Shown in pieces: positions 35,796 to 45,138 of a stretch of DNA of 64,000 nucleotides. The first letter of the stretch is position 1, and each line of letters begins with the position of its first letter. Origin of the DNA: Hwanghaeella grinnelliae (GTDB taxonomy: Bacteria; Pseudomonadota; Alphaproteobacteria; UBA8366; Aestuariispiraceae); contig NZ_SADE01000001.1 of the NCBI RefSeq assembly GCF_004005845.1, forward strand, positions 1,178,001 through 1,242,000, written 5' to 3'. The position numbers and the translations under genes are program-made. Below the pieces are notes generated by a model. The model worked only from the letters and a program-made list of their open reading frames with translations, did no database searches and had not been told where the DNA came from.

Positions 35796-36953
35796 TCAGA
35801 TGATCAACCGGCTGACCGTCGCCGGCTCTATGATCATCTTGTATTTCGGATGACGACGCAGTTTCGTGATATGCAGATGCGTCAGTTGGTGCCCTGCGGA
35901 CAGAAGCAGCGTGCCGTCGGATGCGCAAAGGTCGGTTTCCAAGATATCCCCCGACATCAGCCGCGACGGCGGAAGTTCCAAGACCTCAACCTGATCCGTA
36001 CCGCGGAAAGATGCGTCATGGTCCAGAATATCCTGAACGATCAGGACCACCGCGGGGTCGTACTCCTCCCCATCCATCGATAGGTTCCGGCACAATTCCG
36101 GGTCGGGTCGCATATTGGCCCCCATCGGGGTCACCGCGTTCAACACTTTCAGAATGCGGCTGCCCAAGGGAATTTTTTCACCCGCGATAGCATCGTCGGG
36201 ATAGCCGGAACCATCGAAGTTTTTTTCCTGATAGCGAATGATACTGGCCACGCCACCCATGCGCGGCACCCATTTGATCAGGTCATAGGCGACATCCACA
36301 TGACGCTCGATGAGCTCCTGCTCCTCGGTGGTCAGTTTCTGTTTCAACACGACTTTCTGGATGATGTCATCCGGGACGCTGATCCACCCGATCGACGACA
36401 ACAATGTCGCGATCTTGATTTCCCAGTTGTTGATGGCACCCAGGGCTTCGTGCGTCTTTTCGGCCAAACCGCGCAGGCCGCAAACCCGTCCGAAGGCAAT
36501 CGGGTTGGTTACTTCCATGACGTCGAGCAACACCTTGACGCTGCCGGCCAGCGTCCGTTCCATCAGGTCGCGTTCCAGACAGCGCAGGCGATGACGTTCG
36601 ATGGCGCCTTTCAGCGTTTCCCGCAACTCGTCCATGGTGCAAGGCTTGTTCAAGAAGCGGTACACATGGCCTTCATTCACCGCTTTGACCGCGGTCTCCT
36701 GATCGTTGTTGCCCGTTAGCATGATGCGGGTCGGATCCGGATGCCGGACCGCGACGGAAGAAAGAAACTCTACGCCGTCCATACCTGGCATGCGCATGTC
36801 CGCGACGATTGCCGCATAGTTCGTGCCGCTGTTGATCATATCCAAACCGGAGGGACCGTCCTCGGCGCAATCCACGTCGAATTCGTTCCGCAATTGGCGG
36901 CGAATACCAGCCAGTAGCATCGGGTCGTCATCGACAAAAAGTATCTTTTCCAT
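35796..36953 (-). CDS. response regulator with degenerate HD-GYP-like output domain
   Basis: A 385-residue REC plus HD-type protein with a perfect SD (AAAGGAGG). The receiver (1-125) has the acidic pair VDDDP, phospho-acceptor Asp52 and Lys103. The output region (about 140-345) follows the HD-GYP layout, including LIERHVDVAYDLI and FDGSGYP. The catalytic HD pair is replaced by Ser186-Ser187 (LLSSIGWI), the first His by Phe154, and the HH pair before DGSGYP is lost. It is therefore unlikely to hydrolyse c-di-GMP and may bind it or a partner. It is the last of three response-regulator genes on this strand. Confidence 0.85.
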   Translation of the reverse strand: MEKILFVDDDPMLLAGIRRQLRNEFDVDCAEDGPSGLDMINSGTNYAAIVADMRMPGMDGVEFLSSVAVRHPDPTRIMLTGNNDQETAVKAVNEGHVYRFLNKPCTMDELRETLKGAIERHRLRCLERDLMERTLAGSVKVLLDVMEVTNPIAFGRVCGLRGLAEKTHEALGAINNWEIKIATLLSSIGWISVPDDIIQKVVLKQKLTTEEQELIERHVDVAYDLIKWVPRMGGVASIIRYQEKNFDGSGYPDDAIAGEKIPLGSRILKVLNAVTPMGANMRPDPELCRNLSMDGEEYDPAVVLIVQDILDHDASFRGTDQVEVLELPPSRLMSGDILETDLCASDGTLLLSAGHQLTHLHITKLRRHPKYKMIIEPATVSRLII

Positions 36954-37006
36954 TGTTTCCTCCTTTAACAGGCATGTTCTAGGGCGCGCTCGCTCATCAC
37001 GCCGGG

Positions 37007-38182
37007 TCAGACCACGGCGGGATGCTTGCGCAACCAATTCGCCAATTCATTGGCCGGGACGGGTTTCGAGAAGTGGTATCCCTGCATCTCGTCATAGCCC
37101 AAGGCGCGGACGAAATTGGCATGTACGTCGTCCTCGATTCCTTCGGCGATGGTCTTGATGCCAAGGCGATGGCCGAGCTCCCGCACGGCAAGAAGGACCG
37201 CACCTTCGGATGGGTTTGTCGTTGCTTTGGATACGAATTTCCGGGCGACTTTCAGGCAGTCCAAACCTAAGGATCGCAAAAAAGCGAAGGACACATAGCC
37301 CGTGCCAAAATCGTCGAGCGATAGACGAACGCCCATCTTCTTAATCTCGGCGACCGTGCCCGCTGCGGTTTTGTGTTGATGCAGTTCCAGGCCTTCGGTG
37401 ATTTCCAGTTGGAGCGACCGAGGACTGAACCCCGTTTTTTTCAACACCCGCGAAACCGTATCGACCAAACGCGGGTCTCCGAACAGCACAGGCGAAATGT
37501 TCACCGATAACGGCATCTGCCGACCCTGTGTATCGCGCCAGTTCGTCCATGTGGCGCAGGCGGCGTTCAATGCCCATTCGGTGATCCAGATGATGTCCCC
37601 TGTCTTCTCCGCGGCCGGGATGAAAGCGGCGGGCGAAACCTGCCCAAGGGTCGGACTGTTCCAACGGATCAAGGCTTCGATGCTTTTGGTGTCGCCTGTG
37701 GCGGAACAAACACGGGGTTGGTAGACAAGGTTGAATTCCTTGTCCGCGTCCGCGCTGTTGAGAAACTCTGCCAAGTCGCGGCCATGCTTGGCGCGGGGCG
37801 TGGTACTGTTATCGCGATCCTTTAACTCAACACATTCATCGAGGACTTCAAGCAAGCGCTTTGCGTTGATTGGCTTTGCAAGGAACCGGTATACGGAAGC
37901 CCGATTGATCGCGTCCGTCATAATGTCTGCATCAATATAACCGGTCAGCAAAATCCGGGGAACATCCGGTGCTATCTTCTTGGCCTTTTCCAGAAACTCG
38001 AGCCCTGGCATGTCCTGCATGCTCATATCGCAGATGACCGCGCAGATATCGCCATGGTTTTGGAGCAGGGTGAGGCCCGTCTCGCCACAGTGTGTGGTCA
38101 GAACATCGAATTGGCGTCCCGCGATTCGATTGATCGCGTTCAGTGTCATGCGATCATTGTCCGCTGCGAGAATTTTATACAT
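37007..38182 (-). CDS. response regulator with EAL domain (likely c-di-GMP phosphodiesterase)
   Basis: A 391-residue REC-EAL protein. The receiver has Asp52 as acceptor and Lys103. The EAL domain (about 148-390) keeps Glu169 in EALIRW, Asn228, Glu263 in EITEG, Asp290-Asp291 in LDDFGTGY, Lys311, the Glu in TIAEGIED and QGYHFSKP. The Asp of the usual KxD motif is Ala313. Most catalytic residues are present, so it is probably active. It lies 53 bp upstream of the HD-type regulator gene. Confidence 0.88.
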   Translation of the reverse strand: MYKILAADNDRMTLNAINRIAGRQFDVLTTHCGETGLTLLQNHGDICAVICDMSMQDMPGLEFLEKAKKIAPDVPRILLTGYIDADIMTDAINRASVYRFLAKPINAKRLLEVLDECVELKDRDNSTTPRAKHGRDLAEFLNSADADKEFNLVYQPRVCSATGDTKSIEALIRWNSPTLGQVSPAAFIPAAEKTGDIIWITEWALNAACATWTNWRDTQGRQMPLSVNISPVLFGDPRLVDTVSRVLKKTGFSPRSLQLEITEGLELHQHKTAAGTVAEIKKMGVRLSLDDFGTGYVSFAFLRSLGLDCLKVARKFVSKATTNPSEGAVLLAVRELGHRLGIKTIAEGIEDDVHANFVRALGYDEMQGYHFSKPVPANELANWLRKHPAVV

Positions 38183-38375
38183 CGTCAGTGCCTCTTTGGG
38201 TCTCGATACAATCGATATAGAGGCCGGCGCAGGCCCGGCACATCCGCATTTGGGGGCGATTCAGATGAAAAGATTTTGGCGGGATACTGCTGTGGCTCGC
38301 ATGGTGGTGGGGCGGATTCCGGTTGGTCCGCGTTTTAAAGCCAAATAAAGGTAATAAAGAGGGGGGATGCGCGGA

Positions 38376-39548
38376 TCAGGCAGAAGCGCGGCTTTGAATC
38401 CAATGGGCAAGGTCGCCTTGCGCCAACGGCCTGGAGATATGGAAGCCCTGCATCTGGTCGAATCCGAGTTTCCGGATGAACTCGGCGTGCTGAAGGGTTT
38501 CGACACCGGCAGCGACGGTCTTGATGCCCATTTTGGCTCCCAGCTTCAGCATGGCTTGAAGGGTGGACACAGGGTCTTTTCCGGTCACCCGCCGTATGAA
38601 TTTGTCGCCCCTTTGCAGGCAGGCTTGGTTTTCGACGGTCAATGTAGAATCGGGAAGTCCCTGATCGACAACACTGTCGATGTTGACACGGACGCCCAAG
38701 TCCCTGAGTGCGGCGGCGGTGGCGCTGGCTTTCTTGTTGCCGCAAAGACTGAGCCCTGCGGTCACCTCCAGTTCCAAACGGTTTGCAGGTATGCCGGCAA
38801 CCCGGATTGCATTCGCGACCAATCCAATGAAGCGGGGATCGGTATAGCCCATCGGCGAGATATTGACGGAAACCGGGATCGCCGGACACCCTTGGTCGGT
38901 CCAGTCCCGTACGGCGTTACACGCGGTCTGCAGAGTCCAATCTGTAATCCATGCGATATCGCCGCTCTGTTCCGCGACGGGAATGAAGGTCGCCGGCGGG
39001 ATGGCGCCCAATGCGGGGTTTTCCCAGCGTACCAATGCCTCGACGGCGCAGACGCGGCCCGACGCCGTGCAGATCCGCGGTTGGTAGAGCATGTTGAATT
39101 GCACGTCGGGATCGGTTTTCGACAAGGCATCGCGAACGTTCTCATCGTCGGAATTGCTGCTGAAACCGTGGCCGGGCGGCTTGTCGGCACCTGAAATTTG
39201 TCCGTCCAACAGGGCAAGAATTGTCCGGGCGTCGACTGGCTTTTCGACACAGTGCCAGAAAGGCGAACGCCCATCCATGCGCTGGGGCCTGACATCCGTC
39301 GTGGGGTCGACCATCAGCACGAAAGTCGCGTCCGGCACGACCTTGGCGGCTGCTTCCAAAAATTCAGGGCCGGACATGTTGCTTGCCTTGGTATCGCAGA
39401 CCACCGCGCCGACCTTCGAGAAATCAGCCAACAGGCTCACAGCCGTCTCGCCGTCATCGGCGGTTAGGACATGGAAGTTGTCCTGAAGCATCCTCTTGGC
39501 GGATGCCAGGACCGACAGGTCGTATGAGACAACAAGTACCTTAAGCAT
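38376..39548 (-). CDS. response regulator with degenerate EAL domain
   Basis: A 390-residue paralogue of the neighbouring REC-EAL protein. The receiver keeps an acceptor Asp52 but has VVSYD in place of the usual acidic pair. The EAL domain keeps VEALVRW and VNISP. It has lost the DDFGTG block (it reads NIDSVVDQG), the Glu of the TE pair (VTAG) and the Glu of AEGVET (AAGVET). It should be catalytically dead and may act as a c-di-GMP receptor or a scaffold. The ATG at 39548 has GGGGAT at suitable spacing. It heads the three-gene minus run. Confidence 0.85.
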   Translation of the reverse strand: MLKVLVVSYDLSVLASAKRMLQDNFHVLTADDGETAVSLLADFSKVGAVVCDTKASNMSGPEFLEAAAKVVPDATFVLMVDPTTDVRPQRMDGRSPFWHCVEKPVDARTILALLDGQISGADKPPGHGFSSNSDDENVRDALSKTDPDVQFNMLYQPRICTASGRVCAVEALVRWENPALGAIPPATFIPVAEQSGDIAWITDWTLQTACNAVRDWTDQGCPAIPVSVNISPMGYTDPRFIGLVANAIRVAGIPANRLELEVTAGLSLCGNKKASATAAALRDLGVRVNIDSVVDQGLPDSTLTVENQACLQRGDKFIRRVTGKDPVSTLQAMLKLGAKMGIKTVAAGVETLQHAEFIRKLGFDQMQGFHISRPLAQGDLAHWIQSRASA

Positions 39549-39662
39549 TTCCGGCATCCCCAAGAACATTGTCTGAGGGTATATGCCTGGATCCGGACTT
39601 GACCTATCCGCATTTGGGGGCGAATTGATAGGGTGTTAATAAAGATGTTCTAACATACGAAT

Positions 39663-40640
39663 ATGATAGACAGCCCTAAGGTCACATTTGTCGATGATGA
39701 CGCCGCCGTTCTTTCCGGTTTACGCCGGGCGTTAAGGGGCAGGCGGGATTCCTGGGACATGAAATTCTACCAGGACCCTGTCGTGGCCTTCGACGCTATG
39801 CGCGAAAATCCACCGCATGTCGCGGTCGTGGATATACGCATGCCGGTGATGGATGGTGTCGAACTCGCCAAACAGATACGCAGCGCAATACCATCGGTGC
39901 AAACCATCGTCTTGTCGGGGTCGACGGAGTTCGATGTCGCGGTGTCGATGATCAACGATGGAAATATCTTTCGCTTCTACGTTAAACCTTGCCCCGCGGA
40001 GCAATTGTCTGAGGGGATAGAGGCCGCACTGTCCAAGAGGCTGGCGCAATCCGAGGACGAGACTGCCATCGCCGGCGACGTCGGTGCCTCTGCATTGAAC
40101 AATCTTCCCTTCGCGGTGCTTGTGACCAATAGCGATGGAAAGCTTCTGTTCACCAACCAGTCGGGCGGTGAGTTGATTGCAAACCATACGGGACTGACGG
40201 TCGATAACGCCGGCATTCTGCGGGCTACCCGGTCCGAGGATACTGAGCGCCTGCATGGCGCCATGCGCTCGGCCCGGGACACCAATCGCACCGCGGGATT
40301 GAGGTTGGAAGATGAAGACGGTGAGCCCATTCGGGCCACGATCCTCGCCAACGCCATGGGCTCGTCGGAAGACACGCGTCTATATCTGTATGTATCGCGG
40401 GATGGCACCGCACCCAATCCGACGCCGGATTTGATCGCGGCGCTATTCGGTCTGACCGTTTCGGAATCCCGGCTTGCCGCGGCAATGGCGCAGGGACTCA
40501 GTTTAGAGGAAGCGGCAGTGGAATGCGGCGTGACCAAAAGCACGGCGCGGACCTATTTGAAGAATATCTTTTCAAAGACGGGGGCGACGCGGCAGGCCGA
40601 ACTCGTCCGCAAGATCCTGCTTTCGGTCGCATCCCGGTAG
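39663..40640 (+). CDS. response regulator, REC-PAS-LuxR type
   Basis: A 325-residue transcription regulator. The receiver (about 5-125) shows VDDDAAVL, acceptor Asp in VVDIRMPVMDG and the VKPC lysine. A PAS-like domain follows (about 143-250, LPFAVLVTNSDGKLLF), then a LuxR helix-turn-helix (LTVSESRLAAAMAQG, STARTYLKNIFSKTG). It is the only DNA-binding output in this signalling locus. It is divergent from the REC-EAL genes and ends 23 bp before the convergent REC-HDOD gene. Confidence 0.88.
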   Translation: MIDSPKVTFVDDDAAVLSGLRRALRGRRDSWDMKFYQDPVVAFDAMRENPPHVAVVDIRMPVMDGVELAKQIRSAIPSVQTIVLSGSTEFDVAVSMINDGNIFRFYVKPCPAEQLSEGIEAALSKRLAQSEDETAIAGDVGASALNNLPFAVLVTNSDGKLLFTNQSGGELIANHTGLTVDNAGILRATRSEDTERLHGAMRSARDTNRTAGLRLEDEDGEPIRATILANAMGSSEDTRLYLYVSRDGTAPNPTPDLIAALFGLTVSESRLAAAMAQGLSLEEAAVECGVTKSTARTYLKNIFSKTGATRQAELVRKILLSVASR

Positions 40641-40663
40641 GTGACGCGGCGCGTCGCGCTGCG

Positions 40664-41917
40664 CTATCGCTTGGTGTTCTCTTGTAGTTCCTGCAACGCC
40701 TCGATCACCGCATCGCGCCAGATTTCGATGCGATCAAAGCACCCGGTCGCCGTCAGGTATTCTTCATCCAAACCCCGTTTGACCATTTCCTCCGGTCCCA
40801 TATCCGGGCGGTCCAGCGCCCTGACCAGAAGTTGGGCGGCGTGGACGCAGGCCAAGACGTCGACGGAGCGCGGGATGTCGGGCACCAGCGTGTCGGACGG
40901 GTTATGGTGAAAGCAGACGGCTTCGATGATGTTTGGCGGAAAGTCCCAAAGGCCGACGAGGCGAGCGCCCAATTGTGCATGCGAGGCACCGAAATGGTCG
41001 GTCTCCGCTTCCGGCAGTGCGCTCCTGCCTTTTTCCACATCCGTCATGGCGGTATTGAATGCCTTGTTGTCGTTGACCTGTAGAACCAAAGTGCCGACAT
41101 GGCAGAGAATGCCGGCGGTCGATGCCGCTTCCCTGTCCTCCACCGGAAGCTTCTCCACCCTGGCTATCCGTGCGGCCGCCGTGCCGATGGACAGCGATCT
41201 TTCCGCCAACCGCGCGACCACATTCTGTAATTCAGGTTTACGGTCGGCGATCTTGTGGAACTCGGCCAGGGTGGCCAAGGCTTTCACCGTCTCCAATCCC
41301 AGTAGTTGAACGGCCTGCTTGCAGTTGGAAATTCTGCTCGGCATGGAAAAACAGGGTGAGTTCGCAAGCCGAAGGATTTGTGCCGTCAGCCCCAGGTCGG
41401 ACTCGACGATCTTGCCGACGGATGCCGCGCTGGATGTCGGCGAGTCTATTTCGGCCATCAGCGCGATAAAGGTTTTCGATGGGGATGGCAGTGATCTTAA
41501 ACTGTCCGTCAGATGGCGGAGGCTCTCGGAATGCACGTTGCATCTAAGATTCAGCAGCCGGTGCAATATGTCGATCAGCAGATCGGGTTCGCAGGGTTTG
41601 GGCAGGAACTGATGGGCGCTGCCGACAGCCCGAAGAAGCATATCCTGCTCTGCATGGCCTGACAGTATGATGCGGACCGATTCAGGATGGCGGTGCGCGG
41701 CCTCGGCCATTACCGAAGCGCCGTCGACGACCGGCATTCGCATGTCGGAAATCACCGCGTCGATCTTGTGGGTGGCCATGTAGTCCAGCGCGGCCTGCCC
41801 GCCTTCCAGGAAGACCATATCCCAGATATCGCGTTTCTTGCGCAAATTTCTGCGAAGACCGTCAAGCACGTGGCCTTCGTCATCGACGAAGATGATCCTG
41901 GGAAGGCCTTGCGACAT
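40664..41917 (-). CDS. response regulator with HDOD domain
   Basis: A 417-residue REC-HDOD protein. The receiver closely resembles that of the divergent REC-PAS-LuxR protein (GLRR then KKRDIWDM) and keeps the acceptor Asp in VISDMRMP and the Lys of PKPC. The HDOD domain (about 145-350) has IVESDLGLTAQILRLANS and a helical ILCHVGTLVLQVNDN segment. HDOD domains are non-catalytic HD relatives used in signalling. The ATG at 41917 is preferred over an upstream TTG. It lies 55 bp downstream of the histidine kinase gene on the same strand. Confidence 0.88.
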   Translation of the reverse strand: MSQGLPRIIFVDDEGHVLDGLRRNLRKKRDIWDMVFLEGGQAALDYMATHKIDAVISDMRMPVVDGASVMAEAAHRHPESVRIILSGHAEQDMLLRAVGSAHQFLPKPCEPDLLIDILHRLLNLRCNVHSESLRHLTDSLRSLPSPSKTFIALMAEIDSPTSSAASVGKIVESDLGLTAQILRLANSPCFSMPSRISNCKQAVQLLGLETVKALATLAEFHKIADRKPELQNVVARLAERSLSIGTAAARIARVEKLPVEDREAASTAGILCHVGTLVLQVNDNKAFNTAMTDVEKGRSALPEAETDHFGASHAQLGARLVGLWDFPPNIIEAVCFHHNPSDTLVPDIPRSVDVLACVHAAQLLVRALDRPDMGPEEMVKRGLDEEYLTATGCFDRIEIWRDAVIEALQELQENTKR

Positions 41918-41971
41918 CGACTCCAACCGGCTGAAAATTTCCTAATAGCTCGAATATAGTGGAAACCTCAG

Positions 41972-43975
41972 CTAAGCAACAGCCGTCTCTTTGGGGGTGT
42001 CATTCCGGTCCGATGGCTTCTGTGCCTCAGTATTGCAGGGCAGGGTTATGACGAATTCGGTTCCGCCACCCTCCGGCGTTGTGACCTCGATCGTGCCATC
42101 GTGTTTGTCGCACACGATATTCCGGCAGATCGTCAAACCTTGGCCGGTGCCCTTTCCGGGCGGCTTGGTCGTAAAGAAGGGATCAAAAACACGGTTGCGG
42201 ATTTCCTTCGGAATGCCGGGGCCGTTGTCTCGGACGATCAACGCTACCCGGTCGCCCCGGGTTTCCGTTTCGATTTCGATCCGGCCATGCTGTTTCGTTT
42301 TGTCGTCGTCGCCCTCATTGCCGCTTTCGATCGCGTCGGCCGCGTTGACGATCAAATTCACCAGCAACTGCGTAATCTGCCCGTCATTCGCCACGATGTC
42401 GGGCAGGTTCTGGTCCAGTTTTTCTTCCAGGTCGGCGACGTATTTCCATTGGTTCCGGGTGACGATCGCTGTGTTGCGGACCGCTTCGTTCAGACTGATC
42501 TTCTGTTTTTCGATCGCGCCGGGATGGGCATAGAATTTCACCGCGCCGATGATATCCCGGATGCGGCCTACACCCTCGATCGATTGGCTTGCCGCCGCGG
42601 GCATCTCCTCGCGCAGGTAGTCGTAGTCGGCTTTTTGAAGCCTTTGCTTGCTCGCGTCCTCCTTGCCGCAGGACTTGAGGTCTTCGCTCATCCCGTCGAT
42701 GCATTCGAACAGGTCGCCGATGGAATCCGACAGGAAGCTTAAATTGTCGCCGACGAATTGGGCCGGGGTATTGATTTCGTGCGCAACGCCGCCCGCAAGG
42801 GTCCCCAGGCTTTCCAGCTTCTGCTTTTGCATCAGGTTGCGTTCCAGCTTGGCATTCTTTTCGGCTGCCGCGAACAGGTCCGTGACATCGGTTTCAACAA
42901 GCACGATTCCGCCATCGCGCATGGTTTCCTGGGTAGTCTGGATAATCCGGCCGTCGGACAGTTTCGTTTCCCAACGGCGGAAACGGTCCGGTCTTGCATG
43001 TCGTTCCATGCGCCCGGAACTCAGCTCATTCTCACCTTCCCGTTGGGGCGGCGGCGTCAACAGATGGCCTTCCAGCATCTCACGCAACGCGGGTAGGTGC
43101 CGGTAGTTCGCACCTTCCCGGACCAGTTTCTGGTCAAAATCAAACATTGTGCATAGGGCGCTGTTCACATGGACGACCGTCAGGTCGTGCTCCAACACCG
43201 CAACGCCTTGGGGCATGCTTTCGATAGCATCGTACAAGCGGTCCTCTGCCGCGGCGCGGCGTTCTTCGGCGAGGGCGCGGGCTTCTTCCAACCGGTGGGA
43301 ATAATTCTGCAGAAACTCCGACATGATGTTGAAGCTGATCGCCGTTTGGGCCAGTTCGTCTTCGCCGCGGACTTCCGTTTGGACGCCGAATTCACCATTG
43401 GCGACCCGGTTCGCCGCTTTTTGCAGCCGGACGAGCTGTCTGGTCAGCATCTGGCCAAGCAACAGGCCGAAAACCGCGACGACAAGTATTTCCGCGCCCG
43501 CGACGCTCAACATCCACTCGCGCGCATCGGCAACGGTTTCCTTCAATCCGCTGGTGGACATGCCCAGTTCCACGCGGCCGAATGGCTTCCCGGCGACGAC
43601 GATCGGGGACCAGACGTCCAGGCGATGGTCCTCATGCGCATCGGCAACCGACATATCCTGCTTGAAGGGCAGGGCCAGGACGTCATCCGGGCCTTCTTCC
43701 GAGATGACAGTGCCGTCCTCAAGCCGGACCCTGGCATAGTCGATCCCTGGGTTGGAAACCGCCTGGTAGACCAATTCCTCCAACGTCGCGATATCCAGAG
43801 AGACGGTCGCGTCGGCAGTCATCGTGGCCAGAAGCCGGCTGGCGGTCTGCGCCTGCTCGACGATCCTGTCTTCGTTAGAGGTTCGGATATAGTTGAGACT
43901 GCTGACGATGAGCACGGCCAGCATGAGGAATTCGATTGCCGCAATTCCCAGAACGGTTTTCAGCCGGAATGACAT
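41972..43975 (-). CDS. membrane sensor histidine kinase (HAMP-PAS-HisKA-HATPase)
   Basis: A 667-residue kinase. Membrane helices at about 7-29 and 158-178 enclose a periplasmic sensor region. HAMP (about 178-232), a short coiled coil, PAS (246-370), HisKA with phospho-acceptor His399 in GGVAHEINTP, and HATPase with NAADAI, DNGPGIP and GTGQGL follow. It overlaps the end of the PhnD-like binding-protein gene by 16 bp, which strongly suggests that the binding protein presents its ligand to this kinase. It is the only kinase in the locus and could phosphorylate all five receivers. Confidence 0.92.
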   Translation of the reverse strand: MSFRLKTVLGIAAIEFLMLAVLIVSSLNYIRTSNEDRIVEQAQTASRLLATMTADATVSLDIATLEELVYQAVSNPGIDYARVRLEDGTVISEEGPDDVLALPFKQDMSVADAHEDHRLDVWSPIVVAGKPFGRVELGMSTSGLKETVADAREWMLSVAGAEILVVAVFGLLLGQMLTRQLVRLQKAANRVANGEFGVQTEVRGEDELAQTAISFNIMSEFLQNYSHRLEEARALAEERRAAAEDRLYDAIESMPQGVAVLEHDLTVVHVNSALCTMFDFDQKLVREGANYRHLPALREMLEGHLLTPPPQREGENELSSGRMERHARPDRFRRWETKLSDGRIIQTTQETMRDGGIVLVETDVTDLFAAAEKNAKLERNLMQKQKLESLGTLAGGVAHEINTPAQFVGDNLSFLSDSIGDLFECIDGMSEDLKSCGKEDASKQRLQKADYDYLREEMPAAASQSIEGVGRIRDIIGAVKFYAHPGAIEKQKISLNEAVRNTAIVTRNQWKYVADLEEKLDQNLPDIVANDGQITQLLVNLIVNAADAIESGNEGDDDKTKQHGRIEIETETRGDRVALIVRDNGPGIPKEIRNRVFDPFFTTKPPGKGTGQGLTICRNIVCDKHDGTIEVTTPEGGGTEFVITLPCNTEAQKPSDRNDTPKETAVA

Positions 43976-44829
43976 CGATTGCCCGTTTCATCCACGATTT
44001 GGGTTTGGGCCTTGTCCAAATGCAACGAACGGACATCGTCCCAATCCGCGTTTTTTCCATCTTCAAAGCCTAATATACCCAGATTTTTCAAAATGTCGCC
44101 GTCCGCTGCGGAAAGCGCCAACAGGGCTGCCTGGATGCCGTCCCGCAGGCCCGGATCCATGTCCTGCGCCACGGCGATCGCATGCGGCGTGTAGGGGGCG
44201 GTTTCGTAGAAGATATCCAGTTGATCCCGGATCTCCGGCGCCAGGGTGTTCCAGGTCCGCCGCACGCCGCCGCCCGCCTCGTACAGGCCAAGCGCTACGG
44301 CGCGATAGACGGAATCGTGGGATTTCACGTAATCGGCGGTGAAGTCGACACCTTCTTTCCGCAACTCGGCGCGCGGGATGACGCTGGCGCCGAAGGCGGC
44401 CGGACTGGGAAAGGCGAGTTTCGCGCCTTGCAACTGCTTCAGTTCCGTCTTCGGGCGATCCTTGCGGGTCACCAGCAAGCCTTTGAGTTTTTTGTCTTTT
44501 TGCCGTGCGATTGCCTCATACCCTGTCTCGTCGTGGAACACCACGTAGTGATACGGGTTCATATAGGCGATGTCGTAGGCGCCCTTCGCCAGGCAGGATT
44601 CAAAGGTGGGGATGTCTTTCGCGGTCGCGAATTCGATCGATCGACCGAGTTTCTCGGACAGGTATTGCGTCAACGGCAGCCAAACCCGGGCCAAGCGGCT
44701 GGCGGATTGCTGCGGAACCACGCCGAACAGAACCGTCTTCTCCGCCGCTAGCGCCCCATTGGCCCCAAATCCGGTATTCGCGAAAAGCGGCGCTACGATA
44801 AGTGCGGCGTAAAGAACGGCGCGTTTCAT
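43960..44829 (-). CDS. PhnD-like periplasmic binding protein coupled to a histidine kinase
   Basis: A 289-residue exported protein with signal peptide to about residue 29 (ALAAE). The core FGVVPQQSASRLARVWLPL, AYMNPYHYVVF and FPSPAAFGASVIPR patterns are those of the phosphate/phosphite/phosphonate-binding (PhnD) superfamily. It differs clearly from the transport PhnD at 28776-29660 and has no transporter genes beside it. Its 3' end overlaps the histidine kinase start, so a sensing role is likely. The ligand is unknown. Confidence 0.9.
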   Translation of the reverse strand: MKRAVLYAALIVAPLFANTGFGANGALAAEKTVLFGVVPQQSASRLARVWLPLTQYLSEKLGRSIEFATAKDIPTFESCLAKGAYDIAYMNPYHYVVFHDETGYEAIARQKDKKLKGLLVTRKDRPKTELKQLQGAKLAFPSPAAFGASVIPRAELRKEGVDFTADYVKSHDSVYRAVALGLYEAGGGVRRTWNTLAPEIRDQLDIFYETAPYTPHAIAVAQDMDPGLRDGIQAALLALSAADGDILKNLGILGFEDGKNADWDDVRSLHLDKAQTQIVDETGNRCHSG

Positions 44830-44973
44830 TCTCCTGGTCCTCCTGCGTTTTCACCCCGCGGCAGATGTATCGGAGGGAAGGGGGAAACCATACCCCCAAA
44901 CAGGGATGATTTACCCCAGGTTGAGAAGAAATTGGATCCGGGAAATTGTCCGGCGGCGATTTTCCCGACAATT

Positions 44974-45022
44974 AATATGATACACTTTTTCCGTTGAAAT
45001 TAAAAAAACCATATCATATTAT
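44974..45022 (+). promoter_or_regulatory. sigma70-type promoter and overlapping inverted repeat for paaABCDE
   Basis: TTGAAA (44994-44999) and TATTAT (45017-45022) are separated by exactly 17 bp. AATATGATA (44974-44982) and TATCATATT (45012-45020) form a perfect 9-bp inverted repeat. One arm lies upstream of the -35 box and the other overlaps the -10 box. This suits a repressor such as a PaaR/PaaX-type regulator; no such gene is in the window. The transcript would have a leader of about 110 bases. Confidence 0.6.
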
Positions 45023-45138
45023 CTGGGTAGGTGAGGTGAACAAACTGGCTGCGATGCCTCTGCCGCGTCGGACGCAAAGCGACGCAAAAGGATGGCGAAA
45101 TCATCCGCGGCGAAAACCGGACGGGACGGAAACGCGAC

